From: Prorocentrum cordatum
Lineage: Eukaryota; Sar; Dinophyceae; Prorocentrales; Prorocentraceae
Length of the DNA stretch: 64,000 nucleotides
Assembly (NCBI GenBank): GCA_963575745.1
Contig: CAUYUJ010003914.1
Coordinates: 506,501-570,500, forward strand
Direction: 5' to 3'
Shown here: positions 1-10,900 of the stretch, one piece after another
How the letters are laid out: each line of letters begins with the position of its first letter
Numbering within the stretch: the first letter of the stretch is position 1
The notes under the pieces: model-generated
Databases searched by the model: none
What the model was told of the DNA's origin: nothing
The model's input: only the letters and a program-made list of their open reading frames with translations
Made by a program: the position numbers and the translations under genes

Positions 1-105
1 GGAAGGGGCAACCCCTCCCAAAGGGGAAGCAGGGGTTGGAAGAGTTGCCTCTCTCGGCCACCTGCGCCCGGAAGGCTGGTGGGATTACGCTGAGACGTCG
101 GGTCC
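1..105 (+). repeat. Dispersed module end (CCCCTCC / CCACCTRCGCCC type), copy 1
   Basis: This stretch runs from an aacccctccc-aaggggaag box through a ggccacctgcgcccg box to gctggtgggattacgctg. The same order of boxes recurs at 42105-42205 and 44124-44211, and inverted at 44212-44300. It is the terminal part of a larger dispersed module whose beginning lies outside the window here. No coding function is evident. Confidence 0.5.
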
Positions 106-1252
106 AGCCGTTCTTTGCCTGGTTGCTCCTCTTCCCCTCCCTCCCCGCTCTGCTCGCCTCTCCCCGCTTCCATTCCCGCATCCGCCCCCCGACTCGGCGC
201 AAAGGGTCGGGCCTCCTCCCCGCCGAGGGCGGCCGATGGAATTCGGCTCGATCGAGCACCCGTATGAGGCTGGAGGCAGCCTCGAGGCAGCGCTGCCCTC
301 GGGGGAGGGCTGCGCGGGGGATGGGTGCGCGGGTGTGGGTGGGGGGGGGGGGAGGCGCGGGCCTGGGCCTGGTCCTGGTCGATCTTAGGGCTTGTGTGTG
401 TGTGTGTGTGTGGCCTTCCTCTGTGCTCGCTTCTCGTTGCTCCTCGCGCTGCCATCGGTCTTTCCCTCCGCTCAACCCCGTTCTGCCCCTTCCCTCCTTG
501 CCTCCTTTCCTCGTTCCTTCTCTCTCCTCCTCCTCCTCCTCCTCCTCCTCCTCCTCCTCCTCCTCCTCCTCCTCTCCTCCTCCTCCTCCTCCTCCTCCTC
601 CTCCTCCTCCTCCCCTCGTCTTCCCCCCTTCTCTCGCCTCCTTCTTCGGCCCTCCCCCTCGTCTCTTTGGGCTGGAACCGTCTCCGATCCAGCTCCGCCG
701 CTGCTCTTGTTCGGGTTAACCAGGCTTGATGTGTTCTGGTTAGCAGCGTGTCTTCCTGCCTCTCTCTTTCTCTGTGTCTCTGTCTCTGTCTCTTTGCTCT
801 CTCTCTCTCTCTCTCTCTCGCTCTCTCTTTTCCTGTATATATACACATATATACATGTATAACCTATATAAACAGATGCACCGCAATCTGAGTATACATC
901 TGTCTCTCGTCTCTCGTATGTGTTCACGCCCTACCTCCGTGCTACATTTCTGGCACAGGCTTCCAGCATCCGGCATGCTGGGGTGTGATCCAGGGAATTC
1001 TAGCACCTTCCTGGGGAACCGCCCGCTACACGGCTCCAACCTTCTGCCTTCCCCTTCCGCTACTCCCTCTATTTCGTGGACCGCATGCGTCTTCTGCACG
1101 AGGAGTCGATGTTTCAGGGCCTGGCGCACAGGCGTGACTCTGGTCACCCTTCCCAGAGTGAGCAGATCCTACGCCTCTCGAGTGCAGTACGCGTTGTCTT
1201 CGGTTTCTCACCTCTGTCCTCTTCCGCTCCTATTCGGCTTCCCCTCTTTCAG
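106..1252. other. Non-genic low-complexity region with simple repeats
   Basis: I see no supportable gene here. It contains a (TG)n run at 393-412, a (CTC)n run at 524-613, a (CT)n run at about 797-828 and a short TA-rich stretch near 836-860. Open frames across it are poly-Ser, poly-Pro or poly-Leu artefacts of the CTC tract. Confidence 0.6.
524..613. repeat. (CTC)n microsatellite
   Basis: About 90 bp of CTC/CCT triplets with one interruption near 571. Pyrimidine-rich on the plus strand. Its reverse complement (GGA)n is the commonest microsatellite in the window. Confidence 0.9.
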
Positions 1253-1423
1253 CGAGCGAAGAACGGTATAAAATAAACTTTTTCGCTGTCGGGGTCGCCT
1301 GTCCCTTGGCGTCTGGAAAGTTTATGCCCCTACGGTGCCACCGTAAGGGTATAAACTTTCCAGCCGCCCAGGGACAGGCGCCCCCGACAGCGAAAATGTT
1401 TGTTTTATACCGTTCTTCGCCCG
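1253..1423. repeat. Fold-back element, family D (near-perfect inverted repeat)
   Basis: The two arms are roughly 1253-1336 and 1340-1423, about 84 bp each, and meet at a tacggtgccaccgta centre. Reading the reverse complement of the right arm against the left gives fewer than about ten mismatches. The ends read gcgaagaacggtataaaa and its complement. It encodes nothing. The form is that of a palindromic non-autonomous element (MITE-like) or an introner-like insertion. No clear target duplication is visible. The inverted repeat itself is certain; its mobility is inferred. Confidence 0.8.
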
Positions 1424-2094
1424 TTAATTCTTGCTCCTCCCTCACCTCACGTTCCTTCGTGCCGGCGTCTTCGTTTCACCTCGGAGGACTGGGCGATGGC
1501 GTTTCCTTCGGCAGGCTCTGCGGCTGGGCTCCCTGCCGACTCCCCAGCTCTGTCTCCCACGCCGGCTTCGCCTCTCGCCTCCTTCCCCGCCGCTTTCTCC
1601 TCCCTACCTCCATCCTCCGTTGGGTCTCCCGAGGGGATGGAGGGAGGGATGGAGCAACCGATGGGAGGGCTGGAACTGATGGGAGGGATGAAGAGGCAGG
1701 GGTGAGGGGCGTGCAGGTTTCGGCTCCGCGCTGTCCCAGCGTTCCCGCAGAGCCCTCCCGTGGGGTTCTCCGCCATTGCCTTCCCGCTGCTGGTTCAAGT
1801 GAAGCCTCGCAGTGGCACTCCGAGGTTGGTTTCCGTTGCTGGAACGGGGCCCCTAGGCGGGCTGGCTTTTCTGTGATTCGTGGAGGGGGGGAAGGGCCCT
1901 CGTCGCCAAGGCTGGACCACCCGTCTCGAACGGCCAGGTCGGGACGGTGTCCGAGAGGGGCGGGGGACGCTTCTGAGCGCTTGCTTCGCTGGCCAGAGAA
2001 GTAAGTGTACGCTCTGAGCCGCTCTCTTGTCCACGAGCATGTCCGTAGCCATTGGCTCGAAGGGCTTCCTCTGCACCCCCATTGCTGGTGCAAG
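1424..2094. other. No feature recognised
   Basis: GC-rich sequence with overlapping open frames on both strands, none with a recognisable domain or a clear exon boundary. I see nothing supportable here. Confidence 0.5.
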
Positions 2095-2099
2095 GGAGT

Positions 2100-2300
2100 T
2101 AGGGGCAACGTTTGGGGCTGGCAGGCTCAGCGGAGTATGCATCGACCCCCAATCTCCCAGTGATCGCCGACAGGGGCCCGACAGCCCCACCCCGCCGGAG
2201 AGCGTGTGGTTTCGTCATCGGGGGCCCACTGCCAATCTATCGGCGGTGCATCGCCGATTCCAGCTCGAGGTTTTCTCCCCGCGCCAGTCCCCTGGTAGTT
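2100..2300. repeat. Fold-back repeat family C, copy 1
   Basis: Shares an ordered set of words with copies at 11521-11728, 27092-27235 and 57150-57327: a tgcatcga-ccccc start, gatcgccgacaggggcccg, a gagcgtgyggnttcg middle, gggcccatcgccgat, and a cgatgtatcgccgattcca end. The two halves are imperfect complements of each other. Non-coding; probably a non-autonomous repeat. Confidence 0.55.
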
Positions 2301-2339
2301 TTCACGTCATAACCAGGGCCTCTGGCGGCCGCTCGGGAC

Positions 2340-2665
2340 GACCCGGGCATCTCTGGAACGCTCTTGGCGAGGCGCAGCCGCTGGAAGGCATCCCGAGGCT
2401 GAAGAGCTGCCGAGATCCAACGAAAACGCACGGAAACCTCGAACCGGCGGCGAGCGAGGGGGAAACTGAGAAGGGGCGGGCCTTCTTAGAAGAAACGGAA
2501 GTCCCCCGGCCTTGTGAGAAGTTTTCTAAGCCTTCCCCGAAGACACAGAAAACCCGTCAGAAGGCGCGAGGCCTTCTGCGAAGCCCCGCCGCCGTCTGAG
2601 AAGGCCTTCTCCTCCTCACGTCCCTCCCTCGCTCGCCTCCGATCGAACCTCGAACCTGCAACCTC
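2340..2665. repeat. Fold-back repeat family G, copy 1
   Basis: Homologous over more than 300 bp to 21748-22095. Both begin with a gcgaggcgcagccg-like box, pass through aaggggcgggccytc and gaasyccccggcctt, and end in a cctcgctcgcctccga box. A segment in reverse orientation is at 27240-27445. The outer parts (near 2445-2510 and 2585-2660) are imperfect inverted complements, so the unit can fold back on itself. Confidence 0.65.
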
Positions 2666-2899
2666 GAGAACGTCCCTTTCGCTGCCCCTTCGGGGAGGGG
2701 GCGCAAGCTGCGGCGACCCAGGGGGCGCCACTCGCTGCGGCGCGCACCCCGCGCTGGAGCTCTGGCCGCGGCGCCGCCCCGCGCCGTGGGGGCGCCTCCA
2801 GAGACCGCCGCTGCGGCCATGAAGAGTCCAGCCTCGCGAGGGCCGCCCGACGCGTCGGCGCTGGTGGCGTCGGCGGTGGCGGGCGGGCTGACAGGCGCT

Positions 2900-3092
2900 A
2901 GGCCTCCCAGATGGGGTCGGAGTGGGCCAGGTCCGAGGACCGCGCCGCACCGTCCTGCCGATGCGTCGGCGGTGCGGCTCGTTGTGGAGCGTGGTTTTCT
3001 CCACGCTGGCGTCGCCGATGCGTCGCGATGGCGATTGGCGCGATCCTCCGACCCGTCCAGTCGGACCCTGCCTGGGAGCTCTCCGGAGGCCT
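2900..3092. repeat. Fold-back repeat family B, copy 1
   Basis: Starts with aggcctcccagatggggtc and ends with an inverted version of the same word. The interior carries gatgcgtcgg/gatgcatcgc words around a gtggag-ctccac hinge. The second, better-preserved copy is at 56528-56755. Confidence 0.65.
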
Positions 3093-3170
3093 GCTCGTCA
3101 TCTTTCGGGACGTCAGCTTCGCGCTCGTCTACTGCAGTCGAAGAGAGGGCGACGGCATACGCGCAGACTT

Positions 3171-3306
3171 TCCGAGCTCCGCACGGATTTTCTTGGATCA
3201 TCGCCGGGACCCCCCTCCAGGACTCGCGGAGCGCGCCAGGGGCGGCGCCCCAGGCGCCGCCAGGGGGGTCCCAGCGCCGATCCAAGAAAATCCGCGCGGA
3301 GCTCGG
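3171..3306. repeat. Fold-back repeat family A, copy 1
   Basis: Arms of about 43 bp: the left arm contains cggattttcttggatc and the right arm its complement gatccaagaaaatccg, each flanked by gagctccgc / gcggagctc. The loop is GC-rich (ggcggcgcc). Two further copies with the same arms are at 62101-62199 and 62532-62618, so this is a dispersed palindromic family. Confidence 0.75.
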
Positions 3307-3321
3307 CGAGTTTGTGTTTAT

Positions 3322-6300
3322 CGAAGACGCCTACGGCGAATCACCGCCGCCCCCTGCCTGTGTGGAAGCGCCTATGTGGCCGAACGTTGAGGCCAGACCT
3401 GCCAAGCCATCGGACCATGTGTTCCCCGAATCGGTTTGGAAAGCCTTCGGGGAACACGTGGGCATCTTGAAGGTCATCGTGGCTGCCTGGAGGGCATTTT
3501 GACCCTTTCTGGTCTTCTTGGAGGACTTCTTGGAGGGCTCTTGGACCGTCTTGGAGGCTATCTTGAGCGTCTTGGAGACCTCTTGGGCCGTCTTGGGGGC
3601 CTCTTGGGGCCGTCGGAAGCCGTTTGGGGGGCCTCTATGGGCCGATTTGGGGCCCTCTCAGAATGCTCCATGGCCGGCTCGGAGACCATCTTGGGCGTCT
3701 TAAAGGCCTCCTGTGCCGTCTTGGGGGCCTCTTGGGGCCGTCTTGGGGCCCTCTTGGGCCGTTCTGGGGCCATCTTGGAGGCCTCGTGGGCGATCTTTCG
3801 GCGATCTTTGGGGGCTCTTGGGCCGTCTCGGGCCGTTTGAAGGTCGAAAATATGGAAATGTCGAATTCCGTCAAAAACCTCAAGAATATCAAGGTTTTTG
3901 GCCTCTTCTGGCCTTCCTGGAGGCCCTCTTGGGGGCCTCTTGGGCCGTCTTGGGCCAGCTTCGAGCCAAATTCGGCCATCTTGGTGGGTTCCTGGCACGT
4001 CTGACGCCGTCGGGAGCCGTCTTGGGGGCCTTTCTAGGCCGACTGGGGGCTCTCTTGGGTCACTTCGGGGCCGTCTTGGAGGCCATCTTGGGCGTCTTGG
4101 AGGCCATCTTGGGCGTGTTGAAGGCCTCTTGGGCCATCTTGGGGCCCTCTTGGAGCCGTCTTGGAGGCCACTTGGGCCGTCATGGGGCCCTCTTGGGGGC
4201 CTCTTGGGCGATCTTGGGGGCCTCTTGGGCCGTCTTGAGCCGTCGGAATGCCGAGAAGAGGCAAATTCCAAAATCCTTCAAAAACTCAGAAAAAAAACAA
4301 AGGATTTCGGCCTCTTCGGGCCTTCCTGGAGGACCTCTTGGAGGCCTCTTGGGCCGTCTGGGAGGCCTCTGGGGGGCCTCTCGGGCCGTCTTGGACTCTC
4401 TTGGGCCGTCTTGGAGGCCGTCTTGGACCATCTTGGGCGGACTTGGAGGCCATCTTGGGCCATCTTCGCGATTTTTTGAGGATGTCCCGAGCGACGCGGC
4501 CGTTTCAGGCATTGACTGATGTAGTTTCCGGGTGGCCGGCGGGACGTGCCGGAGCCCCAGGGGGAGTTCTTTTGGAAACAGAACCAAAACCAAAACCTAG
4601 AGGGTTCAGCACGCCAGGCACCCCTGCGATGAATTGACAGGGGGCGGCGGATCTAAGACGCCTACGGCGAATCACCGCCGCCCCCTGCCTGTGTGGAAGC
4701 GCCTATGTGGCCGAACGTTGAGGCCAGACCTGCCAAGCCATCGGACCATGTGTTCCCCGAATCGGTTTGGAAAGCCTTCGGGGAACACGTGGGCATCTTG
4801 AAGGTCATCTTGGCCGTCTTGGAGGCCTCTTGGGCGATCTTTCGGCGATCTTTGGGGGCTCTTGGGCCGTCTCGGGCCGTCGGAAGGCCGAAAAGAAGGA
4901 AATGTCAAATCCGTCAAAAACCTCAGGAAAATCAATGTTTTTGGCCTCTTCTGGCCTTCCTGGAGGCCCTCTTGGGGGCCTCTTGGGCCGTCTTGGGCCA
5001 GCTTCGAGCCAACTTCGGCCATCTTGGTGGGTTCCTGGCACGTCTGACGCCGTCGGGAGCCGTCTTGGGGGCCTTTCTGGCCGACTGGGGGCCCTCTTGG
5101 GTCACTTCGGGGCCGTCTTGGAGGCCATCTTGGGCGTCTTGGAGGCCATCTTGGGCGTGTTGAAGGCCTCTTGGGCCATCTTGGGGCCCTCTTGGAACCG
5201 TCTTGGAGGCCACTTGGGCCGTCATGGGGCTCTCTTGGGGGCCTCTTGGGCGATCTTGGGGGCCTCTTGGGCCGTCTTGAGCCGTCGGAATGCCGAGAAG
5301 AGGCAAATTCCAAAATCCTTCAAAAACAAAGGATTTCGGCCTCTTCGGGCCTTCCTGGAGGACCTCTTGGAGGCCTCTTGGGCCGTCTGGGAGGCCTCTG
5401 GGGGGCCTCGCGGGCCGTCTTGGACTCTCTTGGGCCGTCTTGGAGGCCGTCTTGGACCATCTTGGGCGGACTTGGAGGCCATCTTCGCGATTTTTTGAGG
5501 ATGTCCCGAGCGACGCGGCCGTTTCAGGCATTGACTGATGTAGTTTCCGGGTGGCCGGCGGGACGTGCCGGAGCCCCAGGGGGAGTTCTTTTGGAAACAG
5601 AACCAAAACCAAAACCTAGAGGGTTCAGCACGCCAGGCACCCCTGCGATGAATCGACAGGGGGCGGCGGATCTAAGACGCCTACGGCGAATCACCGCCGC
5701 CCCCTGCCTGTGTGGAAGCGCCTATGTGGCCAACGTTGAGGCCAGACCTGCCAAGCCATCGGACCATGTGTTCCCCGAATCGGTTTGGAAAGCCTTCGGG
5801 GAACACGTGGGCATCTTGAAGGTCATCTTGGCCGTCTTGGAGGCCTCTTGGGCGATCTTTCGGCGATCTTTGGGGGCTCTTGGGCCGTCTCGGGCCGTCG
5901 GAAGGTCGAAAAGATGGAAATGTCAATTCCGTCAAAAACCTCAAGAATATCAATGTTTTTGGCCTCTTCTGGCCTTCCTGGAGGCCCTCTTGGGGGCCTC
6001 TTGGGCCGTCTTGGGCCAGCTTCGAGCCAACTTCGGCCATCTTGGTGGGTTCCTGGCACGTCTGACGCCGTCGGGAGCCGTCTTGGGGGCCTTTCTAGGC
6101 CGACTGGGGGCTCTCTTGGGTCACTTCGGGGCCGTCTTGGAGGCCATCTTGGGCGTCTTGGAGGCCATCTTGGGCGTGTTGAAGGCCTCTTGGGCCATCT
6201 TGGGGCCCTCTTGGAGCCGTCTTGGAGGCCACTTGGGCCGTCATGGGGCCCTCTTGGGGGCCTCTTGGGCGATCTTGGGGGCCTCTTGGACCGTCTTGAA

Positions 6301-6700
6301 CCGTCGGAATGCCGAGAAGAAGCAAATTCCAAAATCCTTCAAAAACTCCAGGAATTTGGCCTCTTTGGGCCCTCCTTGAGGACCTCTTGGAGGGCTCTTG
6401 GGCTGTCCTTGAGGCCTCTTAGGGGCCTCTTGGGCCGCCTTGGGCCATCTTGAGGCTATCTTAGGCCGTCTTGGGTGCATCTTGGGCCGTCTTGGCGGCA
6501 TCTTGGGGACATCTGAGCCGTCTTGGAGGCCATCTTGGCCGTCGGGGAGGCCATCTCGAGCCATCTTGGAGGATTTTTTGCGGTCGTTGAGCACGTTTCC
6601 GGGCCTTCCGCGGCCCCGGCGGGACGGGGAGAAACCCATTGGGAGAGTTCTTTTGGAAGAAGAACCAAAACCAAAAGCGATAGGATTTGGCACGCCGGGC
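3322..6700 (+). repeat. Three tandem copies of a 1.0-1.3 kb block
   Basis: Each copy begins with gacgcctacggcgaatcacc, at about 3325, 4655 and 5675. All then carry the same 160-bp lead (including gttccccgaatcggtttgg), a long run of degenerate cttgg words, a conserved AT-richer spacer, another array, a second spacer, and finally a gtttccgggtggccggcggg box with the words ccaaaaccaaaacc. Copy 1 has about 310 extra bp of array at 3490-3800. Copy 3 diverges after about 6350 and ends with a variant of the same closing box near 6595-6690. Long open frames (Leu-Gly-Gly or Pro-Ser-Trp repeats) exist in every phase and are by-products of the repeat. Confidence 0.85.
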
Positions 6701-7340
6701 ACCCCTTTGCTGAAGCCTGTTGGATGTTCGTCGGGATCTCGTGGGAGGCCTCTCGGCGGCCTCTTTGAGGCAGTTAGGAGGCCTCTTGGAAGCCGTTTGG
6801 GCTCCTCTTGGGGCATCTTTTGGGCCTCTTGGGGGCCTCTCGGAGTCTCTTGGGGGCCTCTTCGGGCCTCTTGGGGCCTGCTGGGCGCCTCTTGGGGCCT
6901 CCTGGGGGCCTCTTGGGGAGGAAGGCTCGGATTTTCGGTTCGTGTTCTCTCTCTCGGGCCCCTTTTGGGGCCGTCCGGGGACCCTCTTGGGCCGTCTTGG
7001 GCGCCTCTTGGACCATCTTGGGGCGCTCTTCTTGGGGCCCTCTTGGAGGCCTCTTGGGCTGTTTTGGGGTGGCCTTGGGGGCCTCTTGGGCCGTCTTGGA
7101 GCGTCGGAAAGCCGAACATCTTTCACATACTTTAGGAACATCAATGGCTTTTGCCTCTTGAGGCCCTCTTGGCAGGCCTCTTGGAGGCCTCTTGGGGCGT
7201 CTTGGAGGCCTCTTGGGGCGTCTTGATGCCATCTTGGGCGTCTTGGGCCGATCTTTGGTCGTCTCGGGGCCCTCTTGGGCCGTCTTGCAGGCCGCTTGGG
7301 GCCCGCTTGGCCCGACTTGGTGGGGCCCTCTTAGGCCCGA
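6701..7340 (+). repeat. CTTGG-word degenerate tandem array
   Basis: Continues the ggcctcttggg / gccgtcttggg word array without the long unit structure. One AT-richer spacer at about 7104-7165 matches those inside the tandem blocks upstream. Not coding. Confidence 0.75.
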
Positions 7341-7540
7341 GGAATTCACGCGCCACCACTTGACAAAGCCCAGGGGAGACGCGGAAAGCCCCGGGATATT
7401 TGAGAGCGAGGATCTGGGCCCCTTAAAGACTCTTCAGGAGTGAGGAGTCGGGCTTAGAGGATTGGGCCCAGGGCCCGGGGACACGCCCACTCCGAGCCCA
7501 GCGGCACGGTGGCGGATCTTGTTTCCTTTCTTCCATGCAG

Positions 7541-7979
7541 CGCCGCGCCTCTGGCGCACTCCGTGACGCTCGTGGTGACGCTGCTCCTGGTGTCGTCGGT
7601 CCTGTCGCAGGCGGTGCAGACCTGGAACCACCCGCTGCCAGGCTGCATCGCGTGCCCCTCGTCCACCGCAGTGCCCTTCCAGGCCGCGATGACCGCGGCC
7701 GTCGCCGCCTCCGTCGAGGCTGACGCCGTGGTGCCGACGGTGGTGGCGCTGCATGCCGCGGTGGCCCTGGCGTACGGGGCCCTGCTGCTGGCGCTCAGCG
7801 AGGCGCCTGGCCTGGACACGGCCAAGGGCGCCTTCCCGCAGCCGGTCATGCTGGGCTTCTTCTCGGTGTGCGGGGTGGGCATGCTCAGCAGCGCCCTGGA
7901 GCTGGTCTGGGGAGAGGCGCCTTCCACGCGGCTGCTGCTGGGCGGGGAGTCCGGGATGCGGCTGAAGGCCTGCTCGGGG
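7541..7979 (+). CDS. SulP transporter, exon 1 recognised
   Basis: The acceptor is a pyrimidine-rich tract ending tgcag at 7536-7540. The frame reads SVTLVVTLLLVSSVLSQAV, then a loop, VVALHAAVALAYGALLLAL, and PVMLGFFSVCGVGMLSSAL: three membrane-like helices. A GT donor at 7980 leaves phase 0, matching the next exon at 15268. The true 5' end of the gene is not seen. Confidence 0.65.
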
Positions 7980-10900
7980 GTCGCCAGCTGTGCACCGAAA
8001 CAGCACCTGGCCAGGCCCGTCCAGGGTTCAGAATTCGGGTCGGAGCGTGCACCACACTCGCAGCTTCAGTGCAGCCAGTGCTTGAATATCCAAGGAGTCG
8101 CATCTGGGCCTAAACTGCGTACGACACACGCACACACGAGACCTCAAAGTCTGCTCTGTCACCTCTCCAGGGTAACCCACTGCCCCCGATAATAAAGCCT
8201 ACCCCCCTTTCCCCCTCTATATTTTTTATCTCGTGTCAATCGGATTTAATTGTGGAGAGGGGCGCGGAGGCCGAACTTAATACTCCCCGTTGGAAGTTGC
8301 GAATCGAAGCTGCTATCATCTCATGTTGACTAGCAACAGCATCAAAAACGCTGAGCATGGCAATGGTGGTCTTACCAGCTCAGCTTCCGCAATCACGAGC
8401 GTGTGGCAGGGCTGTGGGATTGTTTTCCCAAGTCACGAACGTGCGGCAGGGCCATGGGATTCTCACTTTCTCAGCCCTTCCCGAATCAGGAACGTGTGGC
8501 AGGGCCATGGGGACCGATTGGATTTTGACGTTACATGCGTTTTTCGAGCAGGCAGAGCGTTGGAGTTACTTTTTAGCGCATCCCTCACACGCTTCGTGGC
8601 CCCTCCTCCTCCTCCTGCTGCTCCTGCTGCTCCTCCTCCTCGTCCCCCTTCTCCTCCTCCTGCTCCTCCTCCTCCTCCTCTTCCTCCTCCTCCTCCTCCT
8701 CCTCCTCCTCCTCCTCCTCCTCCTCCTCCTCCTCCAGCAGCGGGGCCCCGGGGGTCCCGAGTCCGGGGGGGCCCCCGGGACACTCGGCGCGCGGGCGCGG
8801 GCGTGTTCCGCCGCAAACCGCCCGCCCGCGCAGCCGCCTGGCCAGCGGCCTGCGGTCCCACCGCCCGGCGCCGCTCGGCCCAGCAGCGCCGCAGTCGCCC
8901 CAGCGGCCCCCGCGCCGCCGCCGGCTCGCGCCGGGCGCCCGCCGCGCTGCCGGCAGAGGCCGCCGCGCCTGCCCCGCGCCCGCCTGCTGCCGCTGGCTGC
9001 CCGGGCGGCTCTGGCGGCAGCCCGGCGCCCCCGCCCAGCTCGCCCCCCTGCTGCTTCGAGAGCCGCCCGGCGTGGCCTCCGCGCCCGGCAGCCCGCGCCA
9101 GCCCCGCCGGCCGCCAAGCGCCCGAGCCGGAGCGCGCCTCGCCCCAGCAGCGCGCCCAGCGGCAGCCCGGCGGGCTGGCGCCCCGGCAGCCGGCGCCGGC
9201 AGGCTGGGGCGCGGCGCGTGGCAGTCTAGCCCCCTGTTCCGGCTCCGCGCCTTGCGCTGGCGGCCCACCCCTGCGCCTGCGTCGCCGCCAGCACCGCGTC
9301 GGCGGCGTTCCGCTGGAGGACGCACCCGAGCGACTGGTGCAGTCGCCAGATGGCCGCGGAGCGGGCCGTGTCTTGGGCGGGCGCCAGCAGCCTCGTCAGG
9401 GCCAGCGCCTCCTCTCCCAGGCGGCCGTGGTCCTCCGCCACGAAGGACACCACAACCACCCCGGGGTAGCGGGCCCGCTTGCACCGCGCCGCGGCCGCCG
9501 CTGCCGCGCCGTCCAGCCGCGCCAAGCCGAGCGCGAGCGCGTCTTGTGTGAGCGCGCTCGCCACGGTCAGGTCGACCATGAGTGGCTCAGCTAGGCCTGG
9601 GGCGTGAACGACGAGGTCCATCCGCGCCTCCGGGCTCGCCGGCGCGGCGTGCGTGAGGAGGACTTCTCTGTGTACGGTACACCCGTGTTCCTCGCGCCAC
9701 TCCGCGAGCGCCGCGCAGCCCGCGTCGTGGCGGCGGACCAGCCATCCGCCCACCTTGCAGCCGCGGGTGTGCCGCCCCTTGGGGTCCAGTGGCGCGCCGC
9801 AGACTCTGCCGTCGGGGTGTCAGTGCTGGCAGAGCCTCGGCGGCCGTGGCCCTGCTGCGCCTGCCGCGGGCGCGGAGGCCGTGCAGCCAGGCAGGTCGAG
9901 GTTGAGCCGGCACCGCAGCGCAATGTCCAACTGCGCATTGGTCAGCCTGTGGGGTGGCAGGGCCGCGTCGGCACCTGCAGGAGTGCGCTCGCTTCCGGGC
10001 TTCCCGCGGAGCGCAGGGCGGCCGCCGCCGAGGGGTCCGCGGCCGCTTCGTCGGCGGCGAGGCGGGCAGCCGCAGCGAGGGAGGCCGTAGCCAGGGTGTG
10101 CTGCGTAGCTGCCAGTGCCTCGTCGCCCACGTGGGCGGTGTCGCCCCCTAGCGCGGCCCAGAGCGTCGCCGTGGCCGCCGGCAGGGCGCGGCGCGCCCAG
10201 GGGTTCAGCGCTGCTAGGGCGGCGGCGCTGTCCAGGCCGAGCCTCCGCAGGGCAGCGCGGCAGGCAGAGGTGCCAGGAGGCTGCGCTCGCCGCGGGGGCC
10301 GCGAGCTCAGCGCTCTGCAGTCCGTCGCTTCCGGCGGCGCCGGCGAGAAAAACTTCCTGCGCGTGGCGTCGCCCAGCGGGTCGCCCAGGGCGTGCGCGTA
10401 CTTCGCGGCCAGCGCCCCGTCCAGAGCCCGCGCCTCCCCAGTCGGGACGCCGCAGGTGCGCGCCAGGAACGTGTAGTCAGAGCCTCTAGCCCGTCCGCGG
10501 GCGCAGGAGTGTGAGCGCCGCGTGCTTGTCCAGGCCCGCCGCGCAGAGAGTGCGCAGCCTCTGGTAGAGCCTCCCGCGGGCTGTCTGCAGCGCCGACACC
10601 TCGGGGCTTCCCTCGGCGAGGAGGCTCCGTTCCGCCGGCGCAGCGGCGGGGGTCGCTGGGACCATCGGCAGCGCGCCGTGGCGGAGTACCAGGGCCCGGG
10701 GTTCTAGCTCGCGCCGCCCAGGGAGCGCCGCCACGTCGACCTCCCCGCCTGGGCTCAGCTTGGTCTTGGCCGGGTTGCCGCGGAGGCCCACCGCGGCGCA
10801 GTCGCGCGCGAAGGCTTCCTCGGCGGCGGAGGCGAGGGGTCACGCATGACGTCGAAGTCATCTTGGTAGCAGTACCCCCTTGCCGGTTTCGCCGCGGTGG

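Noticed and set aside
3558-6453. Series of long Pro-Ser-Trp, Leu-Gly-Gly or Arg-Pro frames on both strands
   Set aside because: All frames of the CTTGG arrays are stop-poor; the frames shift between copies, so protein sequence is not conserved.
8189-8200. aataaa as a polyadenylation signal after the first transporter exon
   Set aside because: It is inside the intron required by the in-phase exon joins, and dinoflagellates do not generally use this signal.
8290-9594. 434-codon plus-strand Pro/Ala-rich frame
   Set aside because: Spans the CTC tract and lies antisense to the LINE endonuclease; composition explained by GC content.
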